From JACVRW01 sp963751105 (lineage in GTDB: Bacteria; Actinomycetota; Thermoleophilia; Solirubrobacterales; Thermoleophilaceae): a stretch of DNA of 64,000 nucleotides. This document shows, piece after piece, positions 8,062 through 17,698 of this stretch (position 1 is its first letter; each line of letters starts with the position of its first letter). The stretch spans positions 2,232,001 to 2,296,000 of the forward strand of contig CAVVTG010000002.1 in NCBI GenBank assembly GCA_963751105.1, given 5' to 3'. The position numbers were made by a program, and so were the translations under genes. Below the pieces are notes generated by a model. The model made no database searches, was not told the origin of the DNA, and saw only the letters and a program-made list of their open reading frames with translations.

Positions 8062-8702
8062 CCTCGGTCACCGCTCAGCTCTCGATCTCGCTCGACGGCT
8101 TCGTGGCCGGACCCAATCAGAGCGTCGACGATCCGCTCGGCGAGGGTGGCATGGCCCTGCACCGGTGGGCTTTCGACACCGAGGGCTGGCGTGAGCAGCA
8201 CGCGCTCGACGGCGGCGAGCGCAACGTCGACTCCGAAGTCGCCGCGGCCACGATGGAAGGAAATGGCGCCTACATCATGGGCCGGAGGATGTTCGGCGGG
8301 GGCGACGGGCCCTGGGACGACTCCTGGACCGGCTGGTGGGGCGAGGACCCGCCCTACCACGCTCCCGTGTTCGTGCTGACCCACCACCCGCGTGAGCCGC
8401 TGACCATGGAGGGTGGCACCACGTTCACCTTCGTCACCGGAGGAATCGAGGCCGCGCTCGAGCAGGCTCGCATCGCGGCAGCGGGGCAGGACGTGGCCAT
8501 AGCCGGCGGCGCCAGCACGGTGAACCAGTTCCTGGCCGCGGGCCTCCTCGACGAACTGCAGTTGCACGTCGTCCCGCTGGTGCTCGGCGCGGGAGAGCGG
8601 TTGCTGGAGGACGTCGGCTCACCCAGGCTCGAGCAGGCCGAGGTCATATCCTCCCCCGCGGTCATGCATGTCACGTACCGGGTGCTCGGCCAGAACCCTT
8701 AG
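8058..8702 (+). CDS. Dihydrofolate reductase/RibD C-terminal-like protein
   Basis: A 214-residue protein of the RibD C-terminal (dihydrofolate-reductase-like) fold. Visible hallmarks are LSISLDGFVAGPN at the start, AYIMGRRMFGGG, the ITGG-like VAIAGGASTVNQFLAAGLLDEL NADPH-binding segment and VPLVLGAGERLLED. Members resemble pyrimidine reductase but are usually orphan reductases of unknown substrate. The ATG overlaps the stop of the DUF1428 gene, placing both in one operon. Confidence 0.88.
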   Translation: MTSVTAQLSISLDGFVAGPNQSVDDPLGEGGMALHRWAFDTEGWREQHALDGGERNVDSEVAAATMEGNGAYIMGRRMFGGGDGPWDDSWTGWWGEDPPYHAPVFVLTHHPREPLTMEGGTTFTFVTGGIEAALEQARIAAAGQDVAIAGGASTVNQFLAAGLLDELQLHVVPLVLGAGERLLEDVGSPRLEQAEVISSPAVMHVTYRVLGQNP

Positions 8703-8758
8703 CCACGGCTTACATCCCGTCGCTTTCCTGTGCGCGAGCGAACTGAAGGACAGCGACG

Positions 8759-9523
8759 ATGGCTGACAAGCAGAATCTCCTCACCCGCCGCCAGAGCCTC
8801 GGCCTCGCCGGGCTGACCGGCGCGGCCTTCGTCGCCGGCTGCTCGGGCCGGTCGGGTGATGACGCCGGGGTGTCGGCTACGACCTCGGGCGAAGCCGCCG
8901 GGGAGACACCGTCCTGCGTGTTGGTCCCCGAGGTGACCGAGGGGCCCTACTTCCTCGACGAGCGGCTCAATCGGTCCGACATTCGCACCAACTCCTCGGG
9001 GGGCGGGGCTAGGCCGGGCACTCCCCTGCGGCTCGAGATCACGGTGGTGGACGTGGGCGCGGCCGGCGCCTGCACCCCCTACGAGGGAGCCGCCGTGGAC
9101 ATATGGCACTCGGACGCCGAGGGTGTCTATTCAGGGATCGAGAATCCCGGCAACCCCGGGGGCGCCGCAACCGACTTCCTGCGCGGTTATCAGGTCACTG
9201 ACGCCCAGGGTGCCGCGGTCTTCAGGACGATCTTCCCGGGCTGGTACCGAGGACGCGCCATTCACATCCACGTGAAGGTGCGCGTGTTCGACGGCTCGCA
9301 ACAGACCTTCGAGTACACGTCACAGCTGTTCTTCACCGAGACGACGATCGACCAGGTCTACGCGCGCGAGCCCTACTCGTCGAACGGCGAGCCCGACACG
9401 CCCAACAACTCGGACGGCATCTACGGCGAGATGGACGGCACGGGGCTGGTGAGGATGAGCGGCGGCGCCGCGGCCGGGTACTCGGGCGCCGTGACGCTCG
9501 GGATCTCGGATCGCCGCCGGTAG
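8759..9523 (+). CDS. Exported intradiol ring-cleavage dioxygenase-like protein
   Basis: A 254-residue member of the catechol/protocatechuate intradiol dioxygenase family. A twin-arginine-like start (TRRQSLGLAGLTG) runs into a lipobox VAGC, so export as a Tat lipoprotein is likely; ordinary intradiol dioxygenases are cytoplasmic. The iron ligands are recognisable: a Tyr in EGVYSG, a second Tyr in FPGWYRGR and two His in AIHIHVKV. The EGPYF motif near residue 60 is also typical. It probably opens catechol-type aromatic rings outside the membrane. A GAAGGA ribosome-binding site precedes the ATG. No other aromatic catabolism genes are adjacent. Confidence 0.87.
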   Translation: MADKQNLLTRRQSLGLAGLTGAAFVAGCSGRSGDDAGVSATTSGEAAGETPSCVLVPEVTEGPYFLDERLNRSDIRTNSSGGGARPGTPLRLEITVVDVGAAGACTPYEGAAVDIWHSDAEGVYSGIENPGNPGGAATDFLRGYQVTDAQGAAVFRTIFPGWYRGRAIHIHVKVRVFDGSQQTFEYTSQLFFTETTIDQVYAREPYSSNGEPDTPNNSDGIYGEMDGTGLVRMSGGAAAGYSGAVTLGISDRRR

Positions 9524-9581
9524 CTGAGCGCTTCCGCGGGCCCTGGTTTCACCGCGGCCCCGTCCGTGGTAGAAGCCATGC

Positions 9582-10589
9582 GTGCGTGGCGCTGTCCGGT
9601 TTCTCGCCCTCCTCGCCACCCTGGCGCTGGTGCCGGCCGTGGCGCACGCCGATCCGGACTGGGTGCACGACAGCCCGGTGAGCGAGCAGACGGCGGGCAA
9701 CCTGCCCTGCGCCGGAGCCACGGGCGGCGTGTTCACCGAGATCCTGCCCTCAATCGACTTCGCCGAGGCCTTCATCGACCGGGCCGACCTGCCGCAGGCC
9801 GGCGAAGTCCAACTCGTTCGCGTCCAGTGGTTCGCCTCGGGCGGCGACCACTGCGGTGCTCAGGGCGGCACCGGCACGTCGATCGAGATCATCACGCCGC
9901 CCGGCGTGGAACTTGCGCTGGACCGGAAGAACCGCGCGCGCTGCGGGTTCAGCATCGCTCAGGCCGCCTCGGTGTGCCCAGTGAGCACCGGACCGGGTCA
10001 GTACGGCGGGACCGTGCTGAACGATGCGCGCTCCGGCACGGCCAGGCTGTGGCCGGTCACCGACGCGGTCAACAAGACCCGCCTGATCGTGCCCGTGCGC
10101 CTGACGCGCCCGGTCGCGAGCTTCGCTCGCACCGGGGAGCTGCGCTGCAACGCGCTGCCGTGCCCGCCGAGCCAGTCGGGCGACCGTGTGCAGTTCGCGG
10201 TGCGCTTCGTGCCCGGCGCGGGGGCAACCCCCTCCAGGCCCCTGGTCACCACGGTCGGACTGCTGGGCGGCAAGGGGGGACCGAGGCTCCTGGCCCGCAA
10301 GCCGCCGTCGCGCGTGTCGCACGACAGGCTCCGCCGCGGCCTCGTGGTGCGCGTACGCGTCCCCGGCCGCGTGATCGTCGGCGGCAAGCTCCAGGCCGGC
10401 TCGCGCCTGCTCGCCCAGGCGAGGCGGCAAGCGCGGGGCGCGGGCACGGTGTCACTGCGCCTGCGGGCCGGCGCGCAGGCCCTCAGCGCGGTGGGTCAGT
10501 TCTCAGGGCGAGCGCGGCTGACGGTCAGCGTCACGCCGCGAGGTGGCGTGGTCAGGCGACAGTCGGTCTCGGTCCGCGTCGTCCCCTGA
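9582..10589 (+). CDS. Exported protein of unknown function
   Basis: A 335-residue protein starting with GTG. It has a clear signal peptide (FLALLATLALVPAVAHA, cleavage before DPDW). The mature part looks beta-rich, with four well-spaced cysteines in the first half (PCAGAT, HCGAQ, RCGFS, VCPV) and two more near residue 190 (RCNALPC), suggesting disulfides. The C-terminal 100 residues are basic (Arg/Ala-rich, repeated VRVRV and RLRAG strands), as in many exported Thermoleophilia proteins. I recognise no domain family. Confidence 0.72.
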   Translation: MRGAVRFLALLATLALVPAVAHADPDWVHDSPVSEQTAGNLPCAGATGGVFTEILPSIDFAEAFIDRADLPQAGEVQLVRVQWFASGGDHCGAQGGTGTSIEIITPPGVELALDRKNRARCGFSIAQAASVCPVSTGPGQYGGTVLNDARSGTARLWPVTDAVNKTRLIVPVRLTRPVASFARTGELRCNALPCPPSQSGDRVQFAVRFVPGAGATPSRPLVTTVGLLGGKGGPRLLARKPPSRVSHDRLRRGLVVRVRVPGRVIVGGKLQAGSRLLAQARRQARGAGTVSLRLRAGAQALSAVGQFSGRARLTVSVTPRGGVVRRQSVSVRVVP

Positions 10590-10593
10590 GGAA

Positions 10594-10839
10594 GCCCTTA
10601 CAGCCAATCAGCGCTATCTGCTCGCCGCGGGAGCGTTCCGCCCGAGCGGCGCCGAGGTGGACTTCGAGTACCTGGTCAAGGACGTGCGCGGCAAGCTGGC
10701 CTACACCGTTGCGCTCGAGCGCGCCGAGGTCCTGTACCCCGGCCGGACCGAGCCCTCGGAGCACTTCCTGCGAGCCACGATGATCTTCCGCTACGAGAAC
10801 GGCGCCTGGAAGATCGTCCACCGGCACGCCGACAACGAT
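10594..10839 (+). pseudogene. Remnant of a SnoaL/YybH-like (NTF2-fold) gene
   Basis: The 82 codons in this interval read as the C-terminal two thirds of an NTF2/SnoaL-like domain: VDFEYLVKDVRGKLAYTVALERA, then FLRATMIFRYENGAWKIVHRHAD, which matches the family pattern of a strand, a GDLAYTVG-like strand and a final WRIVHRH strand. The N-terminal helices and a proper start codon are missing. The reading frame stays open into the following MFS gene without a stop. I read it as a decayed or truncated gene. The alternative, a genuine domain fused to the transporter, is less likely because the domain is incomplete. Confidence 0.55.
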
Positions 10840-10908
10840 GGTCGACCTGCAGCTCCCGGGGTCGTAGGACGGCGAGCCCGTACTGGCGAGAACGGCGATG
10901 ATCATGGG

Positions 10909-12432
10909 GTGGCCGTTCCCGCCGCACTCCCCGGCCTGACCGAGGCGAACCGCCGCTGGTGGACCCTGGCCGGCACCTGCATGGGCCTGTTCGTGCTCAT
11001 GCTCGACTCGACGGTGATCAACGTGGCGCTTCCGGACATCGCGCGCGACCTGGACGCCACCACCGCCGGCCTGCAGTGGGTGATGAACGGATATCTGCTG
11101 GTGCTCGCGGCCTTCGTGGTGAGCGCGGGCCGCGTGGGCGACATCCTCGGCCGCCGGCGGGTGTTCGTGATCGGGATGGCGACGTTCGCGGCAGGCTCGG
11201 TGGTGGCGGCGTTGTCGGACTCCGAGGAGACGCTGGTCGCTGCCCGCGTTCTGCAGGGCCTGGGCGGCTCGGCCCTGCTGGGTCTGTCGCTGGCGATCGT
11301 CTCGACCGTCTTTCCGCCGGGGGAACGCGCCCGGGCGCTGGGCATCTGGGCCGGTGTGTCGGCGCTCGCGCTGGGCCTGGGACCGCTCGTCGGCGGCGCG
11401 CTGGTCGAGGCGGTCAGCTGGCGCTGGCTGTTCTGGCTCAACCTGCCCTTCTGCCTGCTCGGCGTCGTGCTCGTGCTCGCCTCCACCGCGGAGCAGCGAG
11501 ACGAGACCGCCGCCCGCCGCATCGATGTCGCCGGCGTGATCACGCTGGGGCTCGGGCTGGCCTCGATCGTGATCGCCCTCGTGGAGGGCAAGGCGTGGGG
11601 TTGGACCTCGGTGGCGACCCTCGGCGTCTTCGCGGCCGGCGCCGGCCTGCTGGTGGCGTTCTGGCTCGTCGAGCACCGCGTCCGGTGGCCGATCGTCGAC
11701 TTCGACCTGTTTCGCAACGGGCCGTACTTCGGAGCCAGTGCGGCCGGGTTCTGCCTCGTCGGCTGTTACTGGGCGCTGATGTTCCTCCAGCCGCAGTACC
11801 TGCAGACCGACCTCGGCCACAGCGCGCTCGAGGCGGGCGTGCTGATCCTCCCGGTCACGGCGCCGATGATCGCGATCTCCCCGTTGGGCGGACGGCTCAT
11901 CGCACGGTTCGGAGTCCGCCCGCTCATGACCTTCGGCATGGCGCTCGGCACCGCCGGTCTGATCGTGCTCGCACAGGTCGAAACGTCGAGCGGCTACGGA
12001 TTGCTGTTCGCCGGCTACCTGCTGTTCGGGATCTCACTCGGCTGCGTGTACGCGCCGATGTCGACCGCGGCGATGACGGCCATGCCGCAGGCCAAGGCCG
12101 GCATCGCGGCGGGCGTGCTGGCGATGAACCGAGTGCTGGCGGGCGCGATCACGCTCGCGGCGGCGGGAGCGGTCTTCCAGGGCGTGCTCGACGACGACCT
12201 GCACGCGGACCGGGTCGAGTCAGCGGCGTTCGCCTCCGCCCTGTCGGCCTCGATGTGGCTGCTCGCGGGCCTGTGCGCGGTCGGCACTGTCCTCACGTGG
12301 GCGTTCGTGCGCTCGAGCGACGACGCCGCTGTCGCGCCCGAACATCAGGCGCATCACCACTTCCACCTGCCCTGGATCGGCGGGGCTCGGCGGGCGGTCA
12401 CGAAAGGCGGCCGACTTGATCTCGATCCCTGA
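10909..12432 (+). CDS. MFS transporter, DHA2 (EmrB/QacA) drug-exporter type
   Basis: A 507-residue, about 14-helix exporter. The DHA2 signatures are clear: LDSTVINVALPDIARDL in helix 1, WVMNGYLL in helix 2, GDILGRRRVF (motif A), RVLQGLGGSAL in helix 4 and ALGLGPLVGGALV (motif C) in helix 5. I set the start at the GTG at 10909, the last plausible start before helix 1; the frame is open further upstream through a SnoaL-like remnant. The protein ends with a His-rich tail (HQAHHHFH), which may bind metal. It overlaps the start of the LuxR regulator gene by 17 bases. Confidence 0.87.
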   Translation: MAVPAALPGLTEANRRWWTLAGTCMGLFVLMLDSTVINVALPDIARDLDATTAGLQWVMNGYLLVLAAFVVSAGRVGDILGRRRVFVIGMATFAAGSVVAALSDSEETLVAARVLQGLGGSALLGLSLAIVSTVFPPGERARALGIWAGVSALALGLGPLVGGALVEAVSWRWLFWLNLPFCLLGVVLVLASTAEQRDETAARRIDVAGVITLGLGLASIVIALVEGKAWGWTSVATLGVFAAGAGLLVAFWLVEHRVRWPIVDFDLFRNGPYFGASAAGFCLVGCYWALMFLQPQYLQTDLGHSALEAGVLILPVTAPMIAISPLGGRLIARFGVRPLMTFGMALGTAGLIVLAQVETSSGYGLLFAGYLLFGISLGCVYAPMSTAAMTAMPQAKAGIAAGVLAMNRVLAGAITLAAAGAVFQGVLDDDLHADRVESAAFASALSASMWLLAGLCAVGTVLTWAFVRSSDDAAVAPEHQAHHHFHLPWIGGARRAVTKGGRLDLDP

Positions 12433-15209
12433 CCTGCTCGAGCGCGAGCGCGAGCTGAAGGTCCTCGGGGACGCCGTGGCGCGGACCCGCGAGGGCGCCG
12501 GAACCGCGCTGCTGATCGAGGCGCCTGCGGGGGTCGGCAAGAGCCGGCTCGTTGCCAGCGCACGGGCGCTCGCCCGGGACGCAGGCCTCCAGGTGATGGA
12601 GGCGCGTGGCGCGGTGCTCGAGCAAGAGTTTGCCTTCGGCGTGGCGCGCCAGCTGTTCGAGCAGCGGGTCAGCGCCGCGACCGAGACCCAGCGCGACGCT
12701 CTCTTCGCGGGCGCCGCCGCGCTCTCGAGGCGACTGCTTGGACAGGAGGGGCCCGAGCTGGCTCAGGATGGAGACGCGGCCTTCGGAGCGCTTCACGGGC
12801 TGTACTGGCTGACCGCCAACCTCGCCGACCACGGGCCCATCGTCTTGACGGTCGACGACGCGCACTGGGCCGACCCCTCCTCACTGCAGTTCCTGGGCTA
12901 CCTGTTGAGGCGTCTCGAGGGGCTGCCGGTACTGCTCGTGGCCGCCGGCCGGACCCCGGATCCCGACGGGGAGCGCCTGTGGCAGGAGCTCGCCGACGAT
13001 CCCGTGACTGAGGTCCTCCACCCCCGGGCGCTGAGCGAGGCGGCCGCCGGGGAGGTGCTCCGCAACGAGCTGGGCGCGGAGGTCGAAGACCAGTTTGCGA
13101 CCGCCTGCCACCGAGCCACCGGCGGCAACCCCTTGTTCCTGCGCGAGCTGGTCGCCGCTCTCCGAGACGCGGAGATCGAGCCGACCGCCGGTGCGGCGGA
13201 GACGGTGACCACGGTCGGCCCGCCCGCGGTCGGACGCTTCGTGCTGCGCCGACTCGAGCGTCTTGGCGCGCCGGCAACCGAGCTGGCGCGCTCGGTCGCC
13301 GTGCTGGGCGACGTCAGCGACCTCCCGCTTGGCAGCCCGCGCTGCCGGGCTGGAGCTTGGGGAGGCGCGGCGGGTCGCCGACCTGCTCGTCCGGGCCGAG
13401 ATCTTCGCACCGGAGACGCATCTCGGCTTCGCCCACCCGATCGTGGCGGCGGCCATCTACGAGGAGCTTCTGCCCGGCGATCGCGCCGCGCGCCACCTGG
13501 CCGCGGCGCAGCTGTTGGAGGAAAGCGGCGCGCCGGTCGAGCGCGTGGCCACGCACCTGCTGCAGAGCCGTCCCAGCGGAAATGCCAGGTCGGTAGCCAT
13601 TCTGCGCACCGCAGCGTCGAACGCCGCGGAGCGCGGGGCTCCGGCTGCGTCGGTCGCATATCTGCGCCGCGCTCTGGAGGAGCCGCCCGCCGCGGCTGAG
13701 CGCGGTCCCATCCTCTGCGATCTCGGCCGCCTCGAGATCACCCAGGACGAGGAGGCCGGCCACGCCCACCTGCTTGCCGCGCTCGCGACGCCGGACGACC
13801 CCGCCGTCAACGCGCAGGCCGCGATCTGGCTCAGCCGCGCCGCCCTCACCTGGGGCCGGCCGGAGTGGGCTGCGACCACGCTTCGGGCGATCGATGACCA
13901 GCTCGGTGAGGCAGACACCGAACGGGCGCTGGAGCTCGAGGCCGAGGCTCTGACCCTGACCCGGGTCGAGCTTTCGCTTCGCCATCTGGCGGAAGACCGC
14001 TTGGCGCGCTTCGAGCGGCGCGCTGCCGGTCACCCGCGCTACGAAGCGATCGCCCACATCCAAGCGGCGTCCGAGCGCGTGCTGCGCGGCGAGCCGGCGG
14101 TCGAGGCGGCTGATGAGATCGAGGCGGCGCTGGCGGCCGGCCCGCCGGCCGATCCCTACACCTTCGGCACGGCGATCGAAATGCTGGTGAGGACCGAGCG
14201 CGATGACGCCGCGGGCCGCTGGCTCGACCTGGCCATCGACGCCGCGCGGACCTACGGCCTCGGTCTCCGGCTCGCGGGCCTGCACACCCAGCGCGCGCTC
14301 CTCGAGCTGGCCCGAGGAGCCGTGGGAGAGGCCGACGTGGACATCCAGACGGCGCTCCGACTGGCCGGCGAACGGCATTTCATGCTCCCGAGGATCGTCG
14401 CCCTGGCCATCCACGTCGCGCTTGAGCGGACCGAGATCGAAGCGGCGGTCGAGATGGTGGAGCGCTACGGCGACACCCTTGCCCGCGAGCGGGTCCTGGC
14501 CGACGAGTACCTGGTGAGCCGTGGCCGCCTGAGCATCGCCCGGGGCGACGTGCGCGATGGCCTGGAAGACCTCCTGCGCTGCGGCGAGATGCTCGACTCG
14601 TACGGCATCGTGCGGTCGACCGACTGGCGCTCCGACGCGGCGCGAGCGCTCGCCGAGCTCGGTGACGGCGAACGGGCAGAGCGGCTGGCGCGCGAGGGTA
14701 TGGTCGTGGCGCGGGCGTTCGGGGCGCCGCGGGCGCTGGCGCGATCACTGCGCGCGGCGGGCAGGGTGATCGGCGGCGACGAAGGGCTCGAGCTGCTGGA
14801 GGAGGCGGTCTCGGTGGTGGAGCAGTCACCCGCCCGGCTCGAAGCCGCGTACGCGCTCGCCGACCTGGGCGCGGAGCTCCTGGAGAGGCGCCGGCGGCGC
14901 GAGGGCAGGGAGGCGCTGCGGCTGGCCCTGGAGATGGCGCAGAAATGCGGGGCGACTGCGCTGGCCGAACACGTCCGGGGCGATCTCGGCGCCGGCGGTG
15001 GTCGTCCGCCGCGGCTGGAGCTGACCGGCGTCGAGGCGCTCACGCCCGCGGAGCGAAAGGTTTGCGGCCTGGCGGCCACCGAGCTCACGAACCGGCAGAT
15101 AGCGCAGACGCTGTTCGTGACCGAGAAGACGGTCGAGCTCCACCTCACGAGCGCGTACCGCAAGCTCGGCATTCGATCGCGCTTTCAGCTGGCGTCGCTC
15201 ATGCCGTAG
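12416..15209 (+). CDS. Large LuxR-family ATP-binding regulator, broken by a frameshift
   Basis: Two overlapping frames together encode a 930-residue LAL/MalT-like regulator. The N-terminal AAA module has Walker A APAGVGKSRL (about residue 40) and Walker B PIVLTVDDAHWAD. A long helical TPR-like middle follows, and the C-terminus is a LuxR helix-turn-helix (LTPAERKVCGLA, TNRQIAQTLFVTEKTVELH). The frame breaks near 13328: removing one base in the CTTGG run (13328-13332) restores continuous reading (DVSDLPL to AARAAGLELGEAR). This may be a sequencing error or a real mutation. The start TTG at 12416 overlaps the MFS gene, so co-transcription is likely. Confidence 0.85.
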
Positions 15210-15214
15210 CCGGC

Positions 15215-15238
15215 AAACCCTGGGGGAAACCCTGGGGA
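15215..15238. repeat. Tandem 12-bp direct repeat upstream of mmpL
   Basis: AAACCCTGGGGG at 15215-15226 is followed directly by AAACCCTGGGGA at 15227-15238; eleven of twelve bases match. The pair lies between the LuxR regulator stop and the MmpL start codon, where a promoter is expected. A tandem site of this kind fits binding of an activator or repressor, the adjacent LuxR protein being the obvious candidate. Confidence 0.6.
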
Positions 15239-15300
15239 CCCTCCCATTGTCCCGTCCGTCGCCCGGCCGCAAGCTCTGAGGCAAGCGACGGAAGGATGCC

Positions 15301-17673
15301 ATGACTGGTCCGCTCTACCACCTCGGTCGGTTCTGCTCTCGCCACCACTGGATCGTGATCGCCGTCTGGATCGTGGCCGCGGCGGGCCTCGCGTTCGCGG
15401 GTAAAGCCGCCGGCGACCGCACCAGCGACAACCTGACGCTCCCGGGGACCGGATCGACGAAGGCCACCGACGTGCTCGAGCAGCGCCTGCCGGACGAGGC
15501 CAACGGCAGCAACCCGCTGGTGCTCAGGTCGCATCGCGGAAAGCTCACGGACTCGAGCAACAAGCAGGCGGTCGACGACACGGTCAAGAACCTGCGCAAC
15601 ACGCCCCACGTGGTCAGGGCGGTCAACCCGCTCGGTGACAAGGGCTCGGCGTTCCTCTCCAAGAACAAGGAGATCGCCTACGTCCCGGTGACGCTGGACG
15701 TCGGCCAGAGCGACCTCACGGTGGATGAAGCTCAGCAGGTGCTCGACGCGGCCGATCCCGCCCGCCGCGCCGGCCTCGACGTGTCGCTGGGCGGCTACGC
15801 CGGTTCGCAGCTGTCGAAGCCGAGCACACACACGAGCGAAGCGATCGGCCTCGCGGCCGCCGTCGTGATCCTCCTGTTCGCCTTCGGCACCGCGACGGCG
15901 ATGGCGCTGCCGATCATCATCGCGGTGCTCGGTCTCGTCAGCTCGCTCGCATTGATCAGCGTGCTCGGTCATGTCACGGACGTGCCGAGCGCGGCGCCGA
16001 CGCTGGCCACGATGATCGGCCTGGGCGTGGGGATCGATTATGCGCTCTTCATCGTCACGCGCCACAAGCTGCAGCTCAAAGACGGCATGGAGATGCGGGA
16101 GTCGATCGCCCGTGCCACGGCCACCGCCGGCGGTGCGGTTCTGTTCGCGGGCACGACCGTGGTGATCGCCCTCTGCTCCCTCCTCTTTGCCGGGATCCCG
16201 CTCGTGACCAAGCTCGGCTTCACGGCGGCGATCGCCGTCGTGGTCTCGGTGCTAGGCGCCACGACCCTGCTGCCGGCCCTGCTGGGAGCGCTCGGACCGC
16301 GGATCAACTCGCTGCGCGTGAAGCTCGGACGCACGCACCCGGACGACCACCAGCCGCATGGCTGGGCGCGGTGGGCGCGCGGGGTCGCGAAGCGGCCGTG
16401 GCGCTCGCTGGTGGCGAGCACGGCCGTGTTGGTGGTGCTCGCGGTCCCGGTCCTCGATCTCCACCTCGGGCAGTCCGATGTCGGCGCGCTGCCGACCTCC
16501 ACGACCGCTCGCCAGGCGTACGACGGTCTCGGCGACGGCTTCGGCAACGGGACCAACGGCCCGCTGTTGGTGGCAGCGGAGCTCGGTAAGCCGGCGAAGC
16601 CCGACCAGAAGAACCTCAACAAGCTCGACAAGCAGCAGAACCAGCTGAAGGATCAACAGCAGCAGATCGAGCAGACGGCGCTGTTGCAGGGCGCGACCCA
16701 GCAGCAGGCGCAAGCGGAGGCCCAGCAGCAGACCAAGAAGCAGTCGGACGAGCTCGCCAACAAGAAGAAGCAGGCGGAGTCACCGGCCACCGACCCACGC
16801 CTCACCGGCTTCTCGGACGACCTCTCGAAGGCACCGGGCGTCAAGTCGGTGTCGCCGCCCACGCTGGACAAGCGCGGAAACGCAGCCGTCTACACGGTGG
16901 TCTCGAAGCATGCGCCCTCGTCGAACCAGACGGAGGACCTCGTCAACCGTCTGCGCACGACGACGATCCCGCAGGCCACCAAGGGCACGGACGTGACCGC
17001 TCATGTGGGCGGACAGACCGCCGGCTACATCGATCTCGCCGAGCGCATCAGCGAAAAGCTGCCGGAGATGATCGCCATCGTCGTCGGGCTGAGCTTCGTG
17101 GTGCTCATGCTGGCGTTCCGCTCGCTCGTGGTGCCGGCCAAGGCAGCGATCATGAACCTGCTGTCCGTCGGCGCGGCCTACGGGATCGTGACCGCGGTCT
17201 TCCAGAACGGCTGGGGCGCGAGCCTGATCGGCCTGGAGCACTCGATCCCGATCGTGAGCTTCGTGCCGTTGCTCATGTTCGCCATCCTCTTCGGCCTCTC
17301 AATGGACTATGAGGTGTTCCTGCTCACCCAGATAAAGGAGCACTACGACGAGTCGAAGCGGCCGACGCGCGCGGTGATAGAGGGGCTGACGAACACCGGC
17401 CGAGTCATCACCTCGGCGGCCCTGATCATGGTCTGCGTCTTCACGGGCTTCGTCCTGAACGGAGATCCCGTGGTCAAGCAGTTCGGTGTCGGCCTCGCGG
17501 TGGCTATCGCCATCGACGCAACGCTGGTGCGCTGCCTGCTCGTCCCGGCGGTGATGACGCTGCTCGGCAGGGCGAGCTGGTGGATGCCGGCGTGGCTCGG
17601 CCGCCGCCTGCCACGCATCAGCATCGAGGGCGACGAGTACTTCTCCGAGCAACCCGCCCATGCGACCCGATGA
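15301..17673 (+). CDS. MMPL/RND-family transporter
   Basis: A 790-residue membrane protein of the MmpL type, with the usual plan of helix 1, a large outside loop, helices 2-6, helix 7, a second outside loop and helices 8-12. Key segments are DYALFIVTRHK (in the first half) and MDYEVFLLTQIKEH (second half), which carry the family's proton-relay Asp-Tyr pairs. MmpL proteins export lipids, siderophores or drugs using the proton gradient. The second outside loop contains an unusual Gln/Lys-rich coiled coil at about residues 435-495. The GAAGGA sequence at 15290-15295 serves as ribosome-binding site. Confidence 0.88.
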   Translation: MTGPLYHLGRFCSRHHWIVIAVWIVAAAGLAFAGKAAGDRTSDNLTLPGTGSTKATDVLEQRLPDEANGSNPLVLRSHRGKLTDSSNKQAVDDTVKNLRNTPHVVRAVNPLGDKGSAFLSKNKEIAYVPVTLDVGQSDLTVDEAQQVLDAADPARRAGLDVSLGGYAGSQLSKPSTHTSEAIGLAAAVVILLFAFGTATAMALPIIIAVLGLVSSLALISVLGHVTDVPSAAPTLATMIGLGVGIDYALFIVTRHKLQLKDGMEMRESIARATATAGGAVLFAGTTVVIALCSLLFAGIPLVTKLGFTAAIAVVVSVLGATTLLPALLGALGPRINSLRVKLGRTHPDDHQPHGWARWARGVAKRPWRSLVASTAVLVVLAVPVLDLHLGQSDVGALPTSTTARQAYDGLGDGFGNGTNGPLLVAAELGKPAKPDQKNLNKLDKQQNQLKDQQQQIEQTALLQGATQQQAQAEAQQQTKKQSDELANKKKQAESPATDPRLTGFSDDLSKAPGVKSVSPPTLDKRGNAAVYTVVSKHAPSSNQTEDLVNRLRTTTIPQATKGTDVTAHVGGQTAGYIDLAERISEKLPEMIAIVVGLSFVVLMLAFRSLVVPAKAAIMNLLSVGAAYGIVTAVFQNGWGASLIGLEHSIPIVSFVPLLMFAILFGLSMDYEVFLLTQIKEHYDESKRPTRAVIEGLTNTGRVITSAALIMVCVFTGFVLNGDPVVKQFGVGLAVAIAIDATLVRCLLVPAVMTLLGRASWWMPAWLGRRLPRISIEGDEYFSEQPAHATR

Positions 17674-17698
17674 GCGCCGGGAAGACCGCCGGCCTGCC

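Noticed and set aside
7668..8702. Extended frame upstream of the RibD-like reductase
   Set aside because: The extra 130 residues overlap the DUF1428 gene in the wrong frame; the reductase starts at the ATG at 8058.
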